Notes: generated by a model not told the origin, from the sequence alone. A stretch of 64,000 nucleotides of DNA from Actinoplanes cyaneus (GCF_016862095.1 NZ_BOMH01000039.1:62001-126000); one strand, 5' to 3'; positions 41,690-51,834 are shown, counted from the stretch's first letter. A program made the numbers and translations.

Positions 41690-43627
41690 TCAGCCCGCGT
41701 TCTGCAGTTCGTCGGCGAGCGCGGCGATCTCCTCGACCGCGGCGGCCAGTTCCTCGGCGCCCTGCGCCTGCTCCCGGGCGGCGGTGGAGCACTGCGCGGC
41801 CAGTTGCTCCGCCTGGTTGGCCGACGAGGAGATCTGCTCCAGGCCGACCTTGACCTCGCCGAGCACCCCCACGATCTGCTGGGCCGACTCGCGCACCTCC
41901 GCGTTGCCGCTGCGGACCTGCTGCATGTCGCGCTCGATCTCCTCCAGCCGGGCGGTGATGGCCTTGGCCGACTCCACCTCGGCGAGCGACATCCGGCTGG
42001 TCGCCTCCAGGTCGCCACGAACCTCGACGATCCGGTCCTGCACCGACTTGACCAGATCCTTGATCCGGTCGGCGTTGTCGGCGGAGTCGCGGGCCAGGTT
42101 GCGGATGTCGGTCGAGACGACGGCGAAGCCCTTGCCGAACTCCCCGGCCCGCGCGGACTCCACCGAGCCGTTGACGGCCAGCATGTTGGTCTGGATGGAG
42201 ACGTTCGCGATGGCGTCGACGATCTTGTCGATCCGCCGGGAGATCTGCTCCAGTTCGGTGACCTTGCGGACGTTCTCGATACCGCTCTGCGCCGCGGTCC
42301 CGATCGCGCTGATCATCGAGTCGACGGCGGTCTTGTTCGTGGCGAGCAACTCCAGGATGACTTCCGACCGCTCCACCGCCGCGCCACCGCGTTCCTGTGA
42401 GAGCTGGGCGCCCTGCTCGATCGCGGCGACCGCCTCGGCGGTCTGCTGGCCCTTCTCGGCCGCGGTGCGAGCGCCGGTGTTGATCTCGTTGATCGCCACG
42501 TTGATCTGGGTCGCGGCCCGGTTGATCTCCTCCACCGCGGCGGAGAGCTGCTCGGCGGCCGACGCGACCTCCTCGGCGCTCTTGGAGATGTCCGTGCTGC
42601 TGCGCAACGTGTCGGAAACCTCGGCGAGCATCTCGGCCGCCTGCTCGCTCTGCCGCAGCGCCTGGGTCTGCTGCCCGACGGTCTGCAGCGACTCCTCGCA
42701 CGCGGCCGACTGCTGCTCGGCCGCCGCGGCGATCTCCTCGGACCGCTGCTTGGCCGCATCCGCAGCCCGCTGCGCGGCCTGGGCGGCGGTGGCCATCTCC
42801 GTCGCGCCCACCATGATGGTGCCCATGTCGGCCCGGATGGTCTCGAGCTGCGACGTGATCGTCTTGCCCTTCTCGACCTCGCCACGCGCCGTCTCGGCGG
42901 AGGTCTGCACCGCCCCGGCGATCTCGGTGACGCTGTTGCGCACCTCGTCGATCAGGTCGCGGATCTGCCGGGCGCTGCGCTCGCTCGTCTCGGCGAGGGT
43001 GCGGACCTCGTCGGCCACCACGGCGAAACCCTTGCCGTGCTGCCGGGCCCGGGCCGCCTCGATCGCGGCGTTCAGGGCCAGCAGATTCGTCTGGTCGGCG
43101 ATGTGTGCGACCGTCTTGACGATCTCGCCGATCTCGTCGGCCTGCTTCTCCAGCTCGGTGATCGTCACGACCGAGGCGGTCTGCCGGGTCGAGGCGCTGT
43201 CGACGTTGGCCAGCAGGGTGTTGATGCCGGTGCGGGTCTCGTTCAGCAACGCCTGGAGCGCCTGGCTCAGGTCGGCAACCTGCCGGGTGGTCTGCTCCTG
43301 CTGACCCACCCGCTCGCCGATCTGGTTCATCGCGGCAAGGCTCTGCTGGGTCGCGCCGGACGCCTCCTCGGAGCCGGCCGCGATCTGCTGCATCGAGTCG
43401 GTCAGCTGGCGGGAGGCCTCCGCGGCCTCGGCGTTCTGGGCGGAGATCTCCGCGGTGGCCGCGGCGATCCGCTCGGCCGCCTGCTGCTGTTTGGCCACCG
43501 ACCGGGCCTGTTTGCGGCTGGCGTCGGTATCCGGGCCGCGGGCCGACCGGGCCGGAGCCGCCGGGGCGGCTGCGCGGGCCGGTCTGCTCTGGTCGGTGCT
43601 GCGCCCGGTGGTACTGGTGAGGGGCAT
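41690..43627 (-). CDS. Soluble chemoreceptor with two tandem signalling domains
   Basis: 645 residues, no membrane segment and no sensor domain. After a disordered Ala/Pro leader of ~40 residues, two copies of an MCP signalling unit follow, with hairpin tips at 177-205 (IADQTNLLALNAAIEAARAR) and 477-505 (VSIQTNMLAVNGSVESARAG): their tips are exactly 300 residues apart. The first is canonical; the second is changed (NGSVESARAG, FAVVSTDIRN). It is probably the core receptor of a cytoplasmic array, input coming from other proteins. ATG after GGGAG; first gene of the operon. Confidence 0.93.
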   Translation of the reverse strand: MPLTSTTGRSTDQSRPARAAAPAAPARSARGPDTDASRKQARSVAKQQQAAERIAAATAEISAQNAEAAEASRQLTDSMQQIAAGSEEASGATQQSLAAMNQIGERVGQQEQTTRQVADLSQALQALLNETRTGINTLLANVDSASTRQTASVVTITELEKQADEIGEIVKTVAHIADQTNLLALNAAIEAARARQHGKGFAVVADEVRTLAETSERSARQIRDLIDEVRNSVTEIAGAVQTSAETARGEVEKGKTITSQLETIRADMGTIMVGATEMATAAQAAQRAADAAKQRSEEIAAAAEQQSAACEESLQTVGQQTQALRQSEQAAEMLAEVSDTLRSSTDISKSAEEVASAAEQLSAAVEEINRAATQINVAINEINTGARTAAEKGQQTAEAVAAIEQGAQLSQERGGAAVERSEVILELLATNKTAVDSMISAIGTAAQSGIENVRKVTELEQISRRIDKIVDAIANVSIQTNMLAVNGSVESARAGEFGKGFAVVSTDIRNLARDSADNADRIKDLVKSVQDRIVEVRGDLEATSRMSLAEVESAKAITARLEEIERDMQQVRSGNAEVRESAQQIVGVLGEVKVGLEQISSSANQAEQLAAQCSTAAREQAQGAEELAAAVEEIAALADELQNAG

Positions 43628-43770
43628 AGGTGGTTCTCCCGTCTCGATCGGTCGTCCAGCACACGCTGTGCGTGGGTCCCAGGTCCGAGTCCGCCGTGAT
43701 CCCGGCGCGCCGTCCGGCCGATGCCGTCGCGATTGGTCGACGCCGCCTCCGACCAGGCAAATCGTGGCAT

Positions 43771-43799
43771 TCGATCGGGCCTCGGCGATGGCCTATTGA
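43771..43799 (-). promoter_or_regulatory. Possible sigma-28-like promoter of the chemosensory operon
   Basis: Minus strand TCAA (43796-43799), 15 bp, GCCCGATCGA (43771-43780), close to the TAAA-N15-GCCGATAA pattern of FliA/WhiG-type motility sigmas except for one extra C and a poor end. It lies about 140 bp before the receptor start. Weak but in the right place and orientation. Confidence 0.3.
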
Positions 43800-43880
43800 C
43801 GCACTTCAGTTCGCGTGCCACGGGTTTGCCCGGCCCGTGGTGGGGCACTCCGGGACGACCGCACACACCGGAGGTGGAAG

Positions 43881-44210
43881 ATGAGCGAAACACCCGTCGA
43901 GGCCGAGATCGCCGGCGCCGACTACGCGCCCGAGGCCCTGCGCGAGCCGAACTCGTACCGGCCGGAGAAGGGCGCCGGCGAGGACCCCGGTCTCTCCAGC
44001 ACGGTGGACGCCGGCACCGACCCGGAGGCGCTGCGCAACGGTGGCCCCGCCGGTGAGGGGATCATGACGACGACCGGCGGCACCGCCGGACCGGCCAGCT
44101 TCCCGAACCGGCCGCGCACCGGACCGGGCGTGGCCAACACGACCACCGGCGACGCCACCACCGGGGCGCTGCGCACCGAGGACGAGTACACCAGCGACAA
44201 CGCCGGCTGA
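43881..44210 (+). CDS. Hypothetical protein, disordered
   Basis: 109 residues, rich in Gly, Thr, Glu and Pro, with no membrane segment or cysteine (MSETPVEAEIAGADYAPEAL at the start, TEDEYTSDNAG at the end). Most probably an unstructured small protein. The ATG follows CGGAGGTGGAAG, a strong ribosome-binding site, so it is likely expressed; codon use is typical. It is divergent from the chemosensory operon and 68 bp before dtd. No function can be given. Confidence 0.7.
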   Translation: MSETPVEAEIAGADYAPEALREPNSYRPEKGAGEDPGLSSTVDAGTDPEALRNGGPAGEGIMTTTGGTAGPASFPNRPRTGPGVANTTTGDATTGALRTEDEYTSDNAG

Positions 44211-44278
44211 GTCGTCCGATACCGTCCGAACCCGGATCGCGGCGCACCGGCGCGGCGACCGGGACGGCCGGGGGCGGC

Positions 44279-44701
44279 ATGCGGGCACTGGTACAGACGG
44301 TCAGCCGGGCGAGCGTCCGCGTCGACGACACGGTCACCGGCGAGATCACCGACGGTCTGCTGGTGCTGGTCGGGGTCACCCACGACGACACCCCGGCGAC
44401 CGCGGCCGAGCTGGCGCGCAAGACCTACGAACTGCGCATTCTCGACGGTGACCGGTCCGCTTCCGACGCCGGCGCGCCGCTGCTGGTCGTCAGTCAGTTC
44501 ACTCTGTACGGCGACGCGCGCAAGGGCCGGCGTCCGACCTGGAACGCGGCCGCGCCCGCCGAGGTCGCCGAGCCGCTGGTCACGGCGTACGTGGAAGCAC
44601 TGCGCGCCCGGGGAGCGACGGTCGAGACCGGTCGCTTCCGGGCGCACATGCTGGTGGAAAGCGTCAACGTAGGACCGCGGACGATCCTGCTGGAGCTGTG
44701 A
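44279..44701 (+). CDS. dtd: D-aminoacyl-tRNA deacylase
   Basis: 140 residues, the normal length. It clears D-amino acids (and glycine) mis-attached to tRNA, a proof-reading role in the cytosol. MRALVQTVSRASVRVDD is the N-terminal signature, VVSQFTLYGDARKGRRP holds the conserved Ser-Gln motif of the active site, and the C-terminus reads NVGPRTILLEL, the Gly-cis-Pro motif region. ATG start with GGCGG upstream. Convergent with the PLD gene, with 1 bp between stops. Confidence 0.94.
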   Translation: MRALVQTVSRASVRVDDTVTGEITDGLLVLVGVTHDDTPATAAELARKTYELRILDGDRSASDAGAPLLVVSQFTLYGDARKGRRPTWNAAAPAEVAEPLVTAYVEALRARGATVETGRFRAHMLVESVNVGPRTILLEL

Positions 44702-44702
44702 G

Positions 44703-46010
44703 TCAGGACGGCGGGATCTTGCCGCTGCAGGTGTCGCGCACCTTGTAGAAGTTCGTCAGATACTGGCGGTGGATGTCCGCGCTGCGCACCCGCACGATCG
44801 TCTCGTCAGCGCCCCGCAGCGAGGAGAACGTGTAGTTGGCGCTGCCGGTGAAGACCCGCGGGATCTGGTCGTCGTCGTACTGGCCGTCGATCAGCGTGTA
44901 CTTGCTGTGCGGCTTGAGGGCCCGTCCGTTGAACGACACGGCGCAACTGTGCAGCCCGACGTTGGCGCCACCGGCCTTCAACGCGTTCACCACGTTCTCG
45001 CTGGTGTATTTGTAAGGGTCGTCCGAGGGGCCGCCGGCGTACACGACATCCACCCAGCACCCGGCCTTGGCCAGGGAAGCCAGCTTCTTGGCCAGCTCGG
45101 TGCGGGAGAAGCCCCAGATCACGACGCGGACGTCGGTCTGGTGGGTGAGGCCGTCCGAGGCGCCCTTGTAGGAGCACGTCACCGAGTTCAGCACCGAGAT
45201 CATCGTGTCGGTGGACGTCTGTCCCGGGTTCCCGTCGGTCGCCGCCCGCGGGAAGAAGTGGGTCTTGTACATGTCGTTCGTCGAGCCGACGTGGTAGTAG
45301 TCCTCGTCACCGGTCGCCAGCGGCCCGTACCTCTTCTGGTCGTTGAAGTAGGTGACGTAGTTCGCGTACGAGCTCGCCTCGCTCCAGGTGATCGAGTTGT
45401 TGAACGCGGTCTCCGCGTCCCAGACCGTCAGGTTGCCGGACGACTGGAACGTCACGTTGCTCACCGAGGCGCCGCCGTTGAGCACGACCCGGGACGCGAG
45501 CAGGAACTTGTTGTGGTTGTACGCCAGCACTCCGTAGGACGGCTGCTTGGCGATGCATCCTGTCTTGTCCCGGCAGAACATCAGGAAGGACGACGCCGCG
45601 ACGTCGGTGCCCAGTTCGCCGGCGAGGGCCAGGCCCGGGTAGAACCGCTTGCCGGCGTCGTCGTCGTACGACCCGTAGTTCAGGATGATCTGCACGTTGA
45701 CCCCGCGCTGATGAGCGGCCTTGAGCCGCTCGACCAGGTTGGGCCGCTCCGCCGTGTCGGCCTCGCCGGCCGCGACCGGGTTGGAGAAGTCCAGCCACGA
45801 CATGCGGATCGTCTCACCCGCCGGCACCCGGTCGATGATCCGGGCGAGTTGCTGGTAGATCGCATACTGCGCGGTCACGGCCCCGGCGGGATTGTTGAAG
45901 ACGGCGCCACCGATCACCGGGTCGGGCTCGGCGGCGGTCGCCGGGGACGGCACGAACGCGGCCACCCCGGCGACCGCCAGCGACACGAGCGCGGTCCATA
46001 ATCTGCGCAT
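44703..46010 (-). CDS. Secreted phospholipase D-like protein
   Basis: 435 residues. Sec signal peptide: RRLWTALVSLAVAGVAAFVP with a cleavage site near PATAAEP. The mature part has two PLD-type halves with HKD-like motifs: YNHNKFLLASRVVLNGG (H-x-K, with Ser where Asp is usual) and KPHSKYTLIDGQYDDDQ (H-x-K-x4-D) followed by TGSANYTFSS. Four to six cysteines could form disulfides. It may hydrolyse phospholipids or related phosphodiesters; the weaker first motif leaves activity open. ATG with AGGGGGG about 9 bases upstream. Confidence 0.87.
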   Translation of the reverse strand: MRRLWTALVSLAVAGVAAFVPSPATAAEPDPVIGGAVFNNPAGAVTAQYAIYQQLARIIDRVPAGETIRMSWLDFSNPVAAGEADTAERPNLVERLKAAHQRGVNVQIILNYGSYDDDAGKRFYPGLALAGELGTDVAASSFLMFCRDKTGCIAKQPSYGVLAYNHNKFLLASRVVLNGGASVSNVTFQSSGNLTVWDAETAFNNSITWSEASSYANYVTYFNDQKRYGPLATGDEDYYHVGSTNDMYKTHFFPRAATDGNPGQTSTDTMISVLNSVTCSYKGASDGLTHQTDVRVVIWGFSRTELAKKLASLAKAGCWVDVVYAGGPSDDPYKYTSENVVNALKAGGANVGLHSCAVSFNGRALKPHSKYTLIDGQYDDDQIPRVFTGSANYTFSSLRGADETIVRVRSADIHRQYLTNFYKVRDTCSGKIPPS

Positions 46011-46056
46011 GTAAATATTCCCCCCTGTGGATGAACAGCGAGGGAATGTTAGACGA

Positions 46057-46845
46057 TCAGAGGAAGAGGCCCCGGCGGGACGCGGACTGGCGCAGCCAGT
46101 TGTCCAGCTGCGCGGTCCAGTCGACCTGGTCCACCGTCGCGTAGTCGACGTCGAAGCTGCCGAACGCGTCGTGCCCCTCGGTGAACAGGCCGCCGCGCTT
46201 GTCCAGCTCCAGCACCACCTGCAGCTTGCGGGGCGTGGGCAGGAACGTCAGCTCCAGCTGGTTGATGCCGCTCGCGTAACGCGCCGGCGGGTGGAACTCG
46301 ATCTCCTGGTAGAACGGCAGCTCCTGCTCCACCCCATAGACCCGGCCACGCTCCACATCGGCCTTGTGGAACCGGAAACCGAGCCGCAGCAGCGCCTCCA
46401 GGATGCGCTCCTGAGCCGGCAACGGATGCACTTGCACCGCGTCCAGATCGGACTTGTCGACCGCGCGGGCCACCTCCAGCTCGGTGGCCAGGCCCATCGT
46501 CATGCCGTGCAGGCGCTGCCCGTACAGCTCGGTGATCGGCGTCTGCCAGGGCACCTCGAACCGGAACGGGACGTCGTGCCGCGCGCCCGGCTCCAGCCGG
46601 AACGAGCCGGTCAGCCGCTGGCGGTGGAACTCCTGATTCGTCTGGTACTCGTTGTCGCCGCTCTCCACCTCGACCCGGGTCATCAGGCCGATAGCGACGT
46701 ATTCCACGTCGACCGCGTGGTCGCCCCCGACGACGTGGACCTGCCCGTCCAGGAACCCACCGGGAAGGCAGTTCGAATTCGTCAGCACGGTGTCGACGGA
46801 CGGCCCGCCCACCCCGAACGCCTGCAACATCTTCTTGAAGACCAC
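46057..46845 (-). CDS. Spo0M (SpoOM) family protein
   Basis: 262 residues. Arrestin-like beta fold with VVFKKMLQAFGVGGPSVDTV at the start, GGFLDGQVHVVGGDHAVDVE, RHDVPFRFEVPWQTPITELY and FLPTPRKLQVVLELDKRGGL, the marks of the Spo0M family. In Bacillus it affects sporulation and cytoskeletal interaction; in actinobacteria the role is unknown, but a place next to a sigma factor is suggestive. GTG at 46845, with AAGAAGGG 8 bases upstream. Divergent from sigB across 213 bp. Confidence 0.9.
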   Translation of the reverse strand: MVFKKMLQAFGVGGPSVDTVLTNSNCLPGGFLDGQVHVVGGDHAVDVEYVAIGLMTRVEVESGDNEYQTNQEFHRQRLTGSFRLEPGARHDVPFRFEVPWQTPITELYGQRLHGMTMGLATELEVARAVDKSDLDAVQVHPLPAQERILEALLRLGFRFHKADVERGRVYGVEQELPFYQEIEFHPPARYASGINQLELTFLPTPRKLQVVLELDKRGGLFTEGHDAFGSFDVDYATVDQVDWTAQLDNWLRQSASRRGLFL

Positions 46846-47058
46846 GATGTCAACCCTTCTTCGGCCCAAGACATTATCCCGGCGTAGCAAGGGTGATCGT
46901 CCGATTCGACCAAGGTTGTCGGCTTGCCGACGTCAGGGTTCTCCCTGATTCATGCCACCTGGACGCTGGCCTCACCTCCGCTTAACGCGCCTGCGACGAA
47001 GCTTCTCGTCACCGGCACGGAAGTGGCTGGCAGGCACGACAAAACGGGGAGGCTTCCA

Positions 47059-48051
<993 letters not shown>

Positions 48052-48060
48052 CAGTTCTTC

Positions 48061-48092
48061 GGAGAAGCCCCGGCGAGTGCCGGGGCTTCTCC
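48061..48092. terminator. Strong bidirectional terminator after sigB
   Basis: GGAGAAGCCCCGGC (48061-48074), loop GAGT, GCCGGGGCTTCTCC (48079-48092): a perfect 14-bp stem followed by CGTTTCC. It lies between the convergent sigB and acetyltransferase genes. Confidence 0.85.
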
Positions 48093-48097
48093 GTTTC

Positions 48098-50644
48098 CTA
48101 GTGCAGGCGGCGGGGCCCGGTGTCCGGACGGATGCCGGGCTCGCCGATCTCTGCTGTCGCGTGCAGGACCGAGAAACCGTCCGGCCGCGCCAGCACCGGA
48201 TTGAGCAGTAGCGATCGCACCCGCGGGTGCTCGTCGGCGAGCCGGCCGACCCGCAGGAGCAGATCGATCAGCGCGGCCCGGTCGACCGGCGTCGAGCCGC
48301 GGTAACCGTGCAGGAGCGGCGCCGCGCGCGGCTCGTCGACCAGCGCCTCGGCGGCCCGGTCGGTCAGCGGGGCGGCGCGCCAGGCGAGGTCGCCGAGCAG
48401 CTCACTGGCGACCCCGCCGAGACCGAAGCCGACGACCGGGCCGAACGCGGGATCCTCGACCACCTCGACGACGCAGGCGACGCCGGGCGCGACCATCGTC
48501 TGCACCAGGACCTCGGGGCCGAACGTGGTCTCGAGCTCGCGGTACGCCGTCCGCACGTCGTCCTGGTCCTGCAGTGCCAGGCGGACCGCCCCGAGGTCGA
48601 TGCGATGGCGCAGCCCACCACCCGCGGCCTTCAGCGCGACCGGGTAGCCCAGCTCGCCGGCGGCGGCGACCGCCTCGTCGGCCGAGCCCGCGAACGTGGA
48701 CGGGACGACCTCGATGCCGTACGCCGTGAGCAGTTCGGTGGTGGTCGTCGCCGCCTCCGCAGCCGGCGGATCGATGTCGGACAGCGCCGGCAGGTGCCCC
48801 GGCGGACGGCGCAGCCACTCCGCGTAGGTGACGACCCGGGCCAGCGCGCGGACCGCCTCCTCGACCGACATGTAGACCGGGACGCGCGGCGGGACGTTGC
48901 CGAAGACCAGCGTGGCCACTGTCGGCTTCTCCCCCGCGAGCGCGACGCTGCCCAGCGCGGCCGCGAAGTCCGCGTCCTCCTCGGTGAGCTGCTGGCCGGG
49001 GACGACCGGGGCGAAGACGACGACCAGCGCGTCCACCCGGTCGTCGACGGCGGCGTCGGCGAGCGCGTCGGCCAGGTCGTGCGCGGAGGCCATCGGGCTC
49101 AGATCGTGCGGGTAACCCTCGGCCACGACCAGGCCGGCCGCGCGGCAGGCCACCTCGGCGAGCGCGGCCAGCGCTGACGAGTTGCCGACCACGGCGACCC
49201 GGCGCCCGGCCGGCAGCGGCTGGTGCGCGAGCAGCATGCCGACGTCGAAGAGCTCCTGCACGGTGTCCACCCGGATGACGCCGGACCGGGCGAACAGGGC
49301 GGTGACCGCGTGCGCGTCCGGGCCGGGCAGGTCACCGGCCAGCCCGGGCGGGCGGGTCGCCGAGGCCACCGCGACCACCGGCTTGACCCGGCTCATCCGG
49401 CGGGCCAGCCGGGCGAACTTGCGCGGGTTGCCGAACGTCTCCAGGTAGAGCAGGACGACGTCGGTGCCGGGGTCGTCCCGCCAGTACTGCAACAGATCGT
49501 TTCCGGACACGTCGGCACGGTTGCCGGCCGAGACGAAGCTGGACAGGCCCAGGCCGCGCCGGTCCGCCTCGGCGAGCAGCGCCACGCCGAGCGCGCCGCT
49601 CTGCGCGAAGAAGCCGACCCGCCCCGCCGCCGGCAGCCGTGGCGCCATCGTCGCGTTCAGCCGGACCTCCGGGTCCGTGTTGGCGATCCCGAAGCTGCTG
49701 GGGCCGATCACCCGCAGGCCCGCGGCGTGCGCGGTCTCGATCAGCTGGCGCTGCCGGGCCGCGCCCTCCGCCCCGGCCTCGGCGAACCCGGCCGAGCCGA
49801 TCACCACACCCCCGGCCCCCGCCGCCGCGGCGTCGGCCAGGGCCTCCGCGACATTCTCCGCGGGCACGGCGATCACGGCCAGGTCGACGGGGGTTCCGGC
49901 ATCGGACGCTTTCCGGTACGCCGGGAGCCCGGCCACCCGCTCGGCCGACGGGTGCACCGGGACGACCGCGCCGGTGTAGCCGCCGTCACGCAGATTGCCG
50001 AGCATCGCCGCGCCGATCCCGTGCCCGCTCGCACTGGCGCCGTAGATGGCGATGCCGCGCGGGGCGAGCAGCCGCGCGATCGAGCGCGACTCGGTCAGGT
50101 GCTCCCGGGACTCCTGCACCTCCCGCGACTTCTCGGTGGGCGCGATCGGGAAGCCCAGGTGGACCACGCCGTCGGCGTACCGCCGCTGCACCTGATAGCC
50201 GGAGTCGCCGAAGACGCGCAGCATGCCGCCGTTCTCCGGCAGCACCTCGGCGACGAACCGGGTGATGCCGTGCTCGCGGGCGGCGTCGGCCAGGTGCTCC
50301 AGCAGCACCGAACCGATCCCGCGGCCCTGCTGGGCGTCCTCCACGACGAACGCGACCTCGGCCTCCGGGGAGTCCAGGCCGAGACGTTCGTAGCGGCCGA
50401 CGGAGGTGATCCGGCCGTCGGCGGCGACCGTGACGAACGCCTCGCGGTCGCGGTGGTCGACGTTCACGAACCGCTGCAGGTCGCGCTCCGGAATACGCGG
50501 ATAGGGCGAGAAGTAACGCAGGTAGCGGGTGCGGTCGCTCATCCGGGAGTGGAACTCCACGATGGCCGGGGCATCCTCGGGGCGGATCTGCCGCAGGTGC
50601 ACGGCACTGCCGTCGGCCAGCAGGACGTCTGCGCTGCGCGCCAT
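48098..50644 (-). CDS. GNAT acetyltransferase fused to NDP-forming acyl-CoA synthetase-like domains
   Basis: 848 residues. N-terminal GNAT domain (1-170) with the acetyl-CoA loop VEDAQQGRGIGSVLLEH at ~101-117; then a CoA-binding domain from ~195 (IAIYGASASGHGIGAAML), a succinyl-CoA-synthetase-like ligase part and an ATP-grasp-like C-terminal part (~650-800, VALKAAGGGLRHRIDLGAVR). The GNAT-first order is the actinobacterial Pat type (as in Streptomyces PatA), which acetylates lysines of acetyl-CoA synthetases and other proteins. Coupled to the AcuC-like deacetylase by a 5-bp gap. Confidence 0.92.
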   Translation of the reverse strand: MARSADVLLADGSAVHLRQIRPEDAPAIVEFHSRMSDRTRYLRYFSPYPRIPERDLQRFVNVDHRDREAFVTVAADGRITSVGRYERLGLDSPEAEVAFVVEDAQQGRGIGSVLLEHLADAAREHGITRFVAEVLPENGGMLRVFGDSGYQVQRRYADGVVHLGFPIAPTEKSREVQESREHLTESRSIARLLAPRGIAIYGASASGHGIGAAMLGNLRDGGYTGAVVPVHPSAERVAGLPAYRKASDAGTPVDLAVIAVPAENVAEALADAAAAGAGGVVIGSAGFAEAGAEGAARQRQLIETAHAAGLRVIGPSSFGIANTDPEVRLNATMAPRLPAAGRVGFFAQSGALGVALLAEADRRGLGLSSFVSAGNRADVSGNDLLQYWRDDPGTDVVLLYLETFGNPRKFARLARRMSRVKPVVAVASATRPPGLAGDLPGPDAHAVTALFARSGVIRVDTVQELFDVGMLLAHQPLPAGRRVAVVGNSSALAALAEVACRAAGLVVAEGYPHDLSPMASAHDLADALADAAVDDRVDALVVVFAPVVPGQQLTEEDADFAAALGSVALAGEKPTVATLVFGNVPPRVPVYMSVEEAVRALARVVTYAEWLRRPPGHLPALSDIDPPAAEAATTTTELLTAYGIEVVPSTFAGSADEAVAAAGELGYPVALKAAGGGLRHRIDLGAVRLALQDQDDVRTAYRELETTFGPEVLVQTMVAPGVACVVEVVEDPAFGPVVGFGLGGVASELLGDLAWRAAPLTDRAAEALVDEPRAAPLLHGYRGSTPVDRAALIDLLLRVGRLADEHPRVRSLLLNPVLARPDGFSVLHATAEIGEPGIRPDTGPRRLH

Positions 50645-50649
50645 CGCTC

Positions 50650-51834
50650 TCAGTCCCGTGGGTCGTGCGGGTCGAGCCCGTGCAGCGGGAAGACCGCCAG
50701 CCGGGTCGCCATGATCGCGCGGTCGACCGCGTCGTTCTCGGTGCCCGGCGACCAGGTCTCCGCTGCCGGCTCGGCGCCGTCGCCCATCGTCTCCGGGACC
50801 GCGGCGCCCGGACGGCGGCCGGTCGCCATCCTCCGCCACTTCTCCGGGGTACGGATCGACGGGTCCAACGGCTCGCCGGTCGCCACCGCGAGCAGGTGCG
50901 ACCACGCCCGCGGCACGACCTCGACCAGCGCGTACCCCCCGCCGCCGAGCGCCACCCAGCGGCCGTCGCAGAGCTCGTCGGCCAGCTCCCGCATCGCCAC
51001 GTACGCCGCGCGCTGGCAGTCGACCGACAGCATCAGGTCGGCCAGCGGGTCGAGCCGGTGCGCGTCCGCCCCGCACTGGCTCACGATGATCTCCGGTGCG
51101 AACGCCCGCACCACCGACGGCACCACCGCGTGGTACGCCTTCAACCAGCCGGCGTCCCCGGTGCCCGGCGGCAGCGGCAGGTTCACCGCGGTGCCCTCCG
51201 CGCCCGGGCCGCCCGTCTCGTCGCAGAAACCGGTGCCCGGGAAGAGCGCCAGCGGCGTCTCGTGCACGCTGACCGTCAGCACCCGCGGATCGTCGTAGAA
51301 CATCGCCTGCACGCCGTCGCCGTGATGCACGTCGACGTCGAGGTACGCCACCCGCTGCGCGCCGTGGTCCAGCAGCCAGGCGATCGCCACCGCCGGGTCG
51401 TTGTAGACGCAGAAGCCGGCCGCCCGGGCCGGCATCGCGTGGTGCAGGCCACCGGCCACGTTCACCGCGCGGCGGGCGGTCCCGTGCCAGACCGCCTCGG
51501 CCGCCGCGATGCTGGCGCCGCAGATCCGCGCCGACGAGTCGTGCATGCCGTCGAAGACCGGATTGTCCGGCGTGTTCAGCCCCCAGCCCAGGAAGAACGG
51601 ATCGATCGGCGCCTGCCGCACGGCATCGAGATAGTCCTCCCGGTGCACCCGGGTGAGTTCCGCCTCCGTCGCCGGGCGCGGCGTGATCAACTGCACACCG
51701 GGGCGGTCGAGCACGCCCAGCTCGCGGGCGAGCGCCATGGTCAGCTCGACGCGGACCGGGTTGAGCGGGTGATCACCCATGTCGTAGTCGAGCAGGGCCT
51801 TGTCCCAGACCACCGCCGTCGTCTCGTCCGCCAT
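50650..51834 (-). CDS. AcuC-like class II deacetylase
   Basis: 394 residues. Histone-deacetylase fold with DYDMGDHPLNPVR near the start, GGLHHAMPARAAGFCVYNDP (His-His pair and zinc-site Asp), YLDVDVHHGDGVQAMFYDD and QCGADAHRLDPLADL. It should remove acetyl groups from protein lysines (or from acetoin-like small molecules, per the family name). With the acetyltransferase it forms a reversible control module for acetyl-CoA synthetase. ATG 51834 follows GGGAG. Divergent from ideR. Confidence 0.9.
   Translation of the reverse strand: MADETTAVVWDKALLDYDMGDHPLNPVRVELTMALARELGVLDRPGVQLITPRPATEAELTRVHREDYLDAVRQAPIDPFFLGWGLNTPDNPVFDGMHDSSARICGASIAAAEAVWHGTARRAVNVAGGLHHAMPARAAGFCVYNDPAVAIAWLLDHGAQRVAYLDVDVHHGDGVQAMFYDDPRVLTVSVHETPLALFPGTGFCDETGGPGAEGTAVNLPLPPGTGDAGWLKAYHAVVPSVVRAFAPEIIVSQCGADAHRLDPLADLMLSVDCQRAAYVAMRELADELCDGRWVALGGGGYALVEVVPRAWSHLLAVATGEPLDPSIRTPEKWRRMATGRRPGAAVPETMGDGAEPAAETWSPGTENDAVDRAIMATRLAVFPLHGLDPHDPRD

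Noticed and set aside
37600..42400. Two very long plus-strand open frames opposite cheR-cheB-cheW
   Set aside because: Shadow frames of well-supported minus-strand genes.
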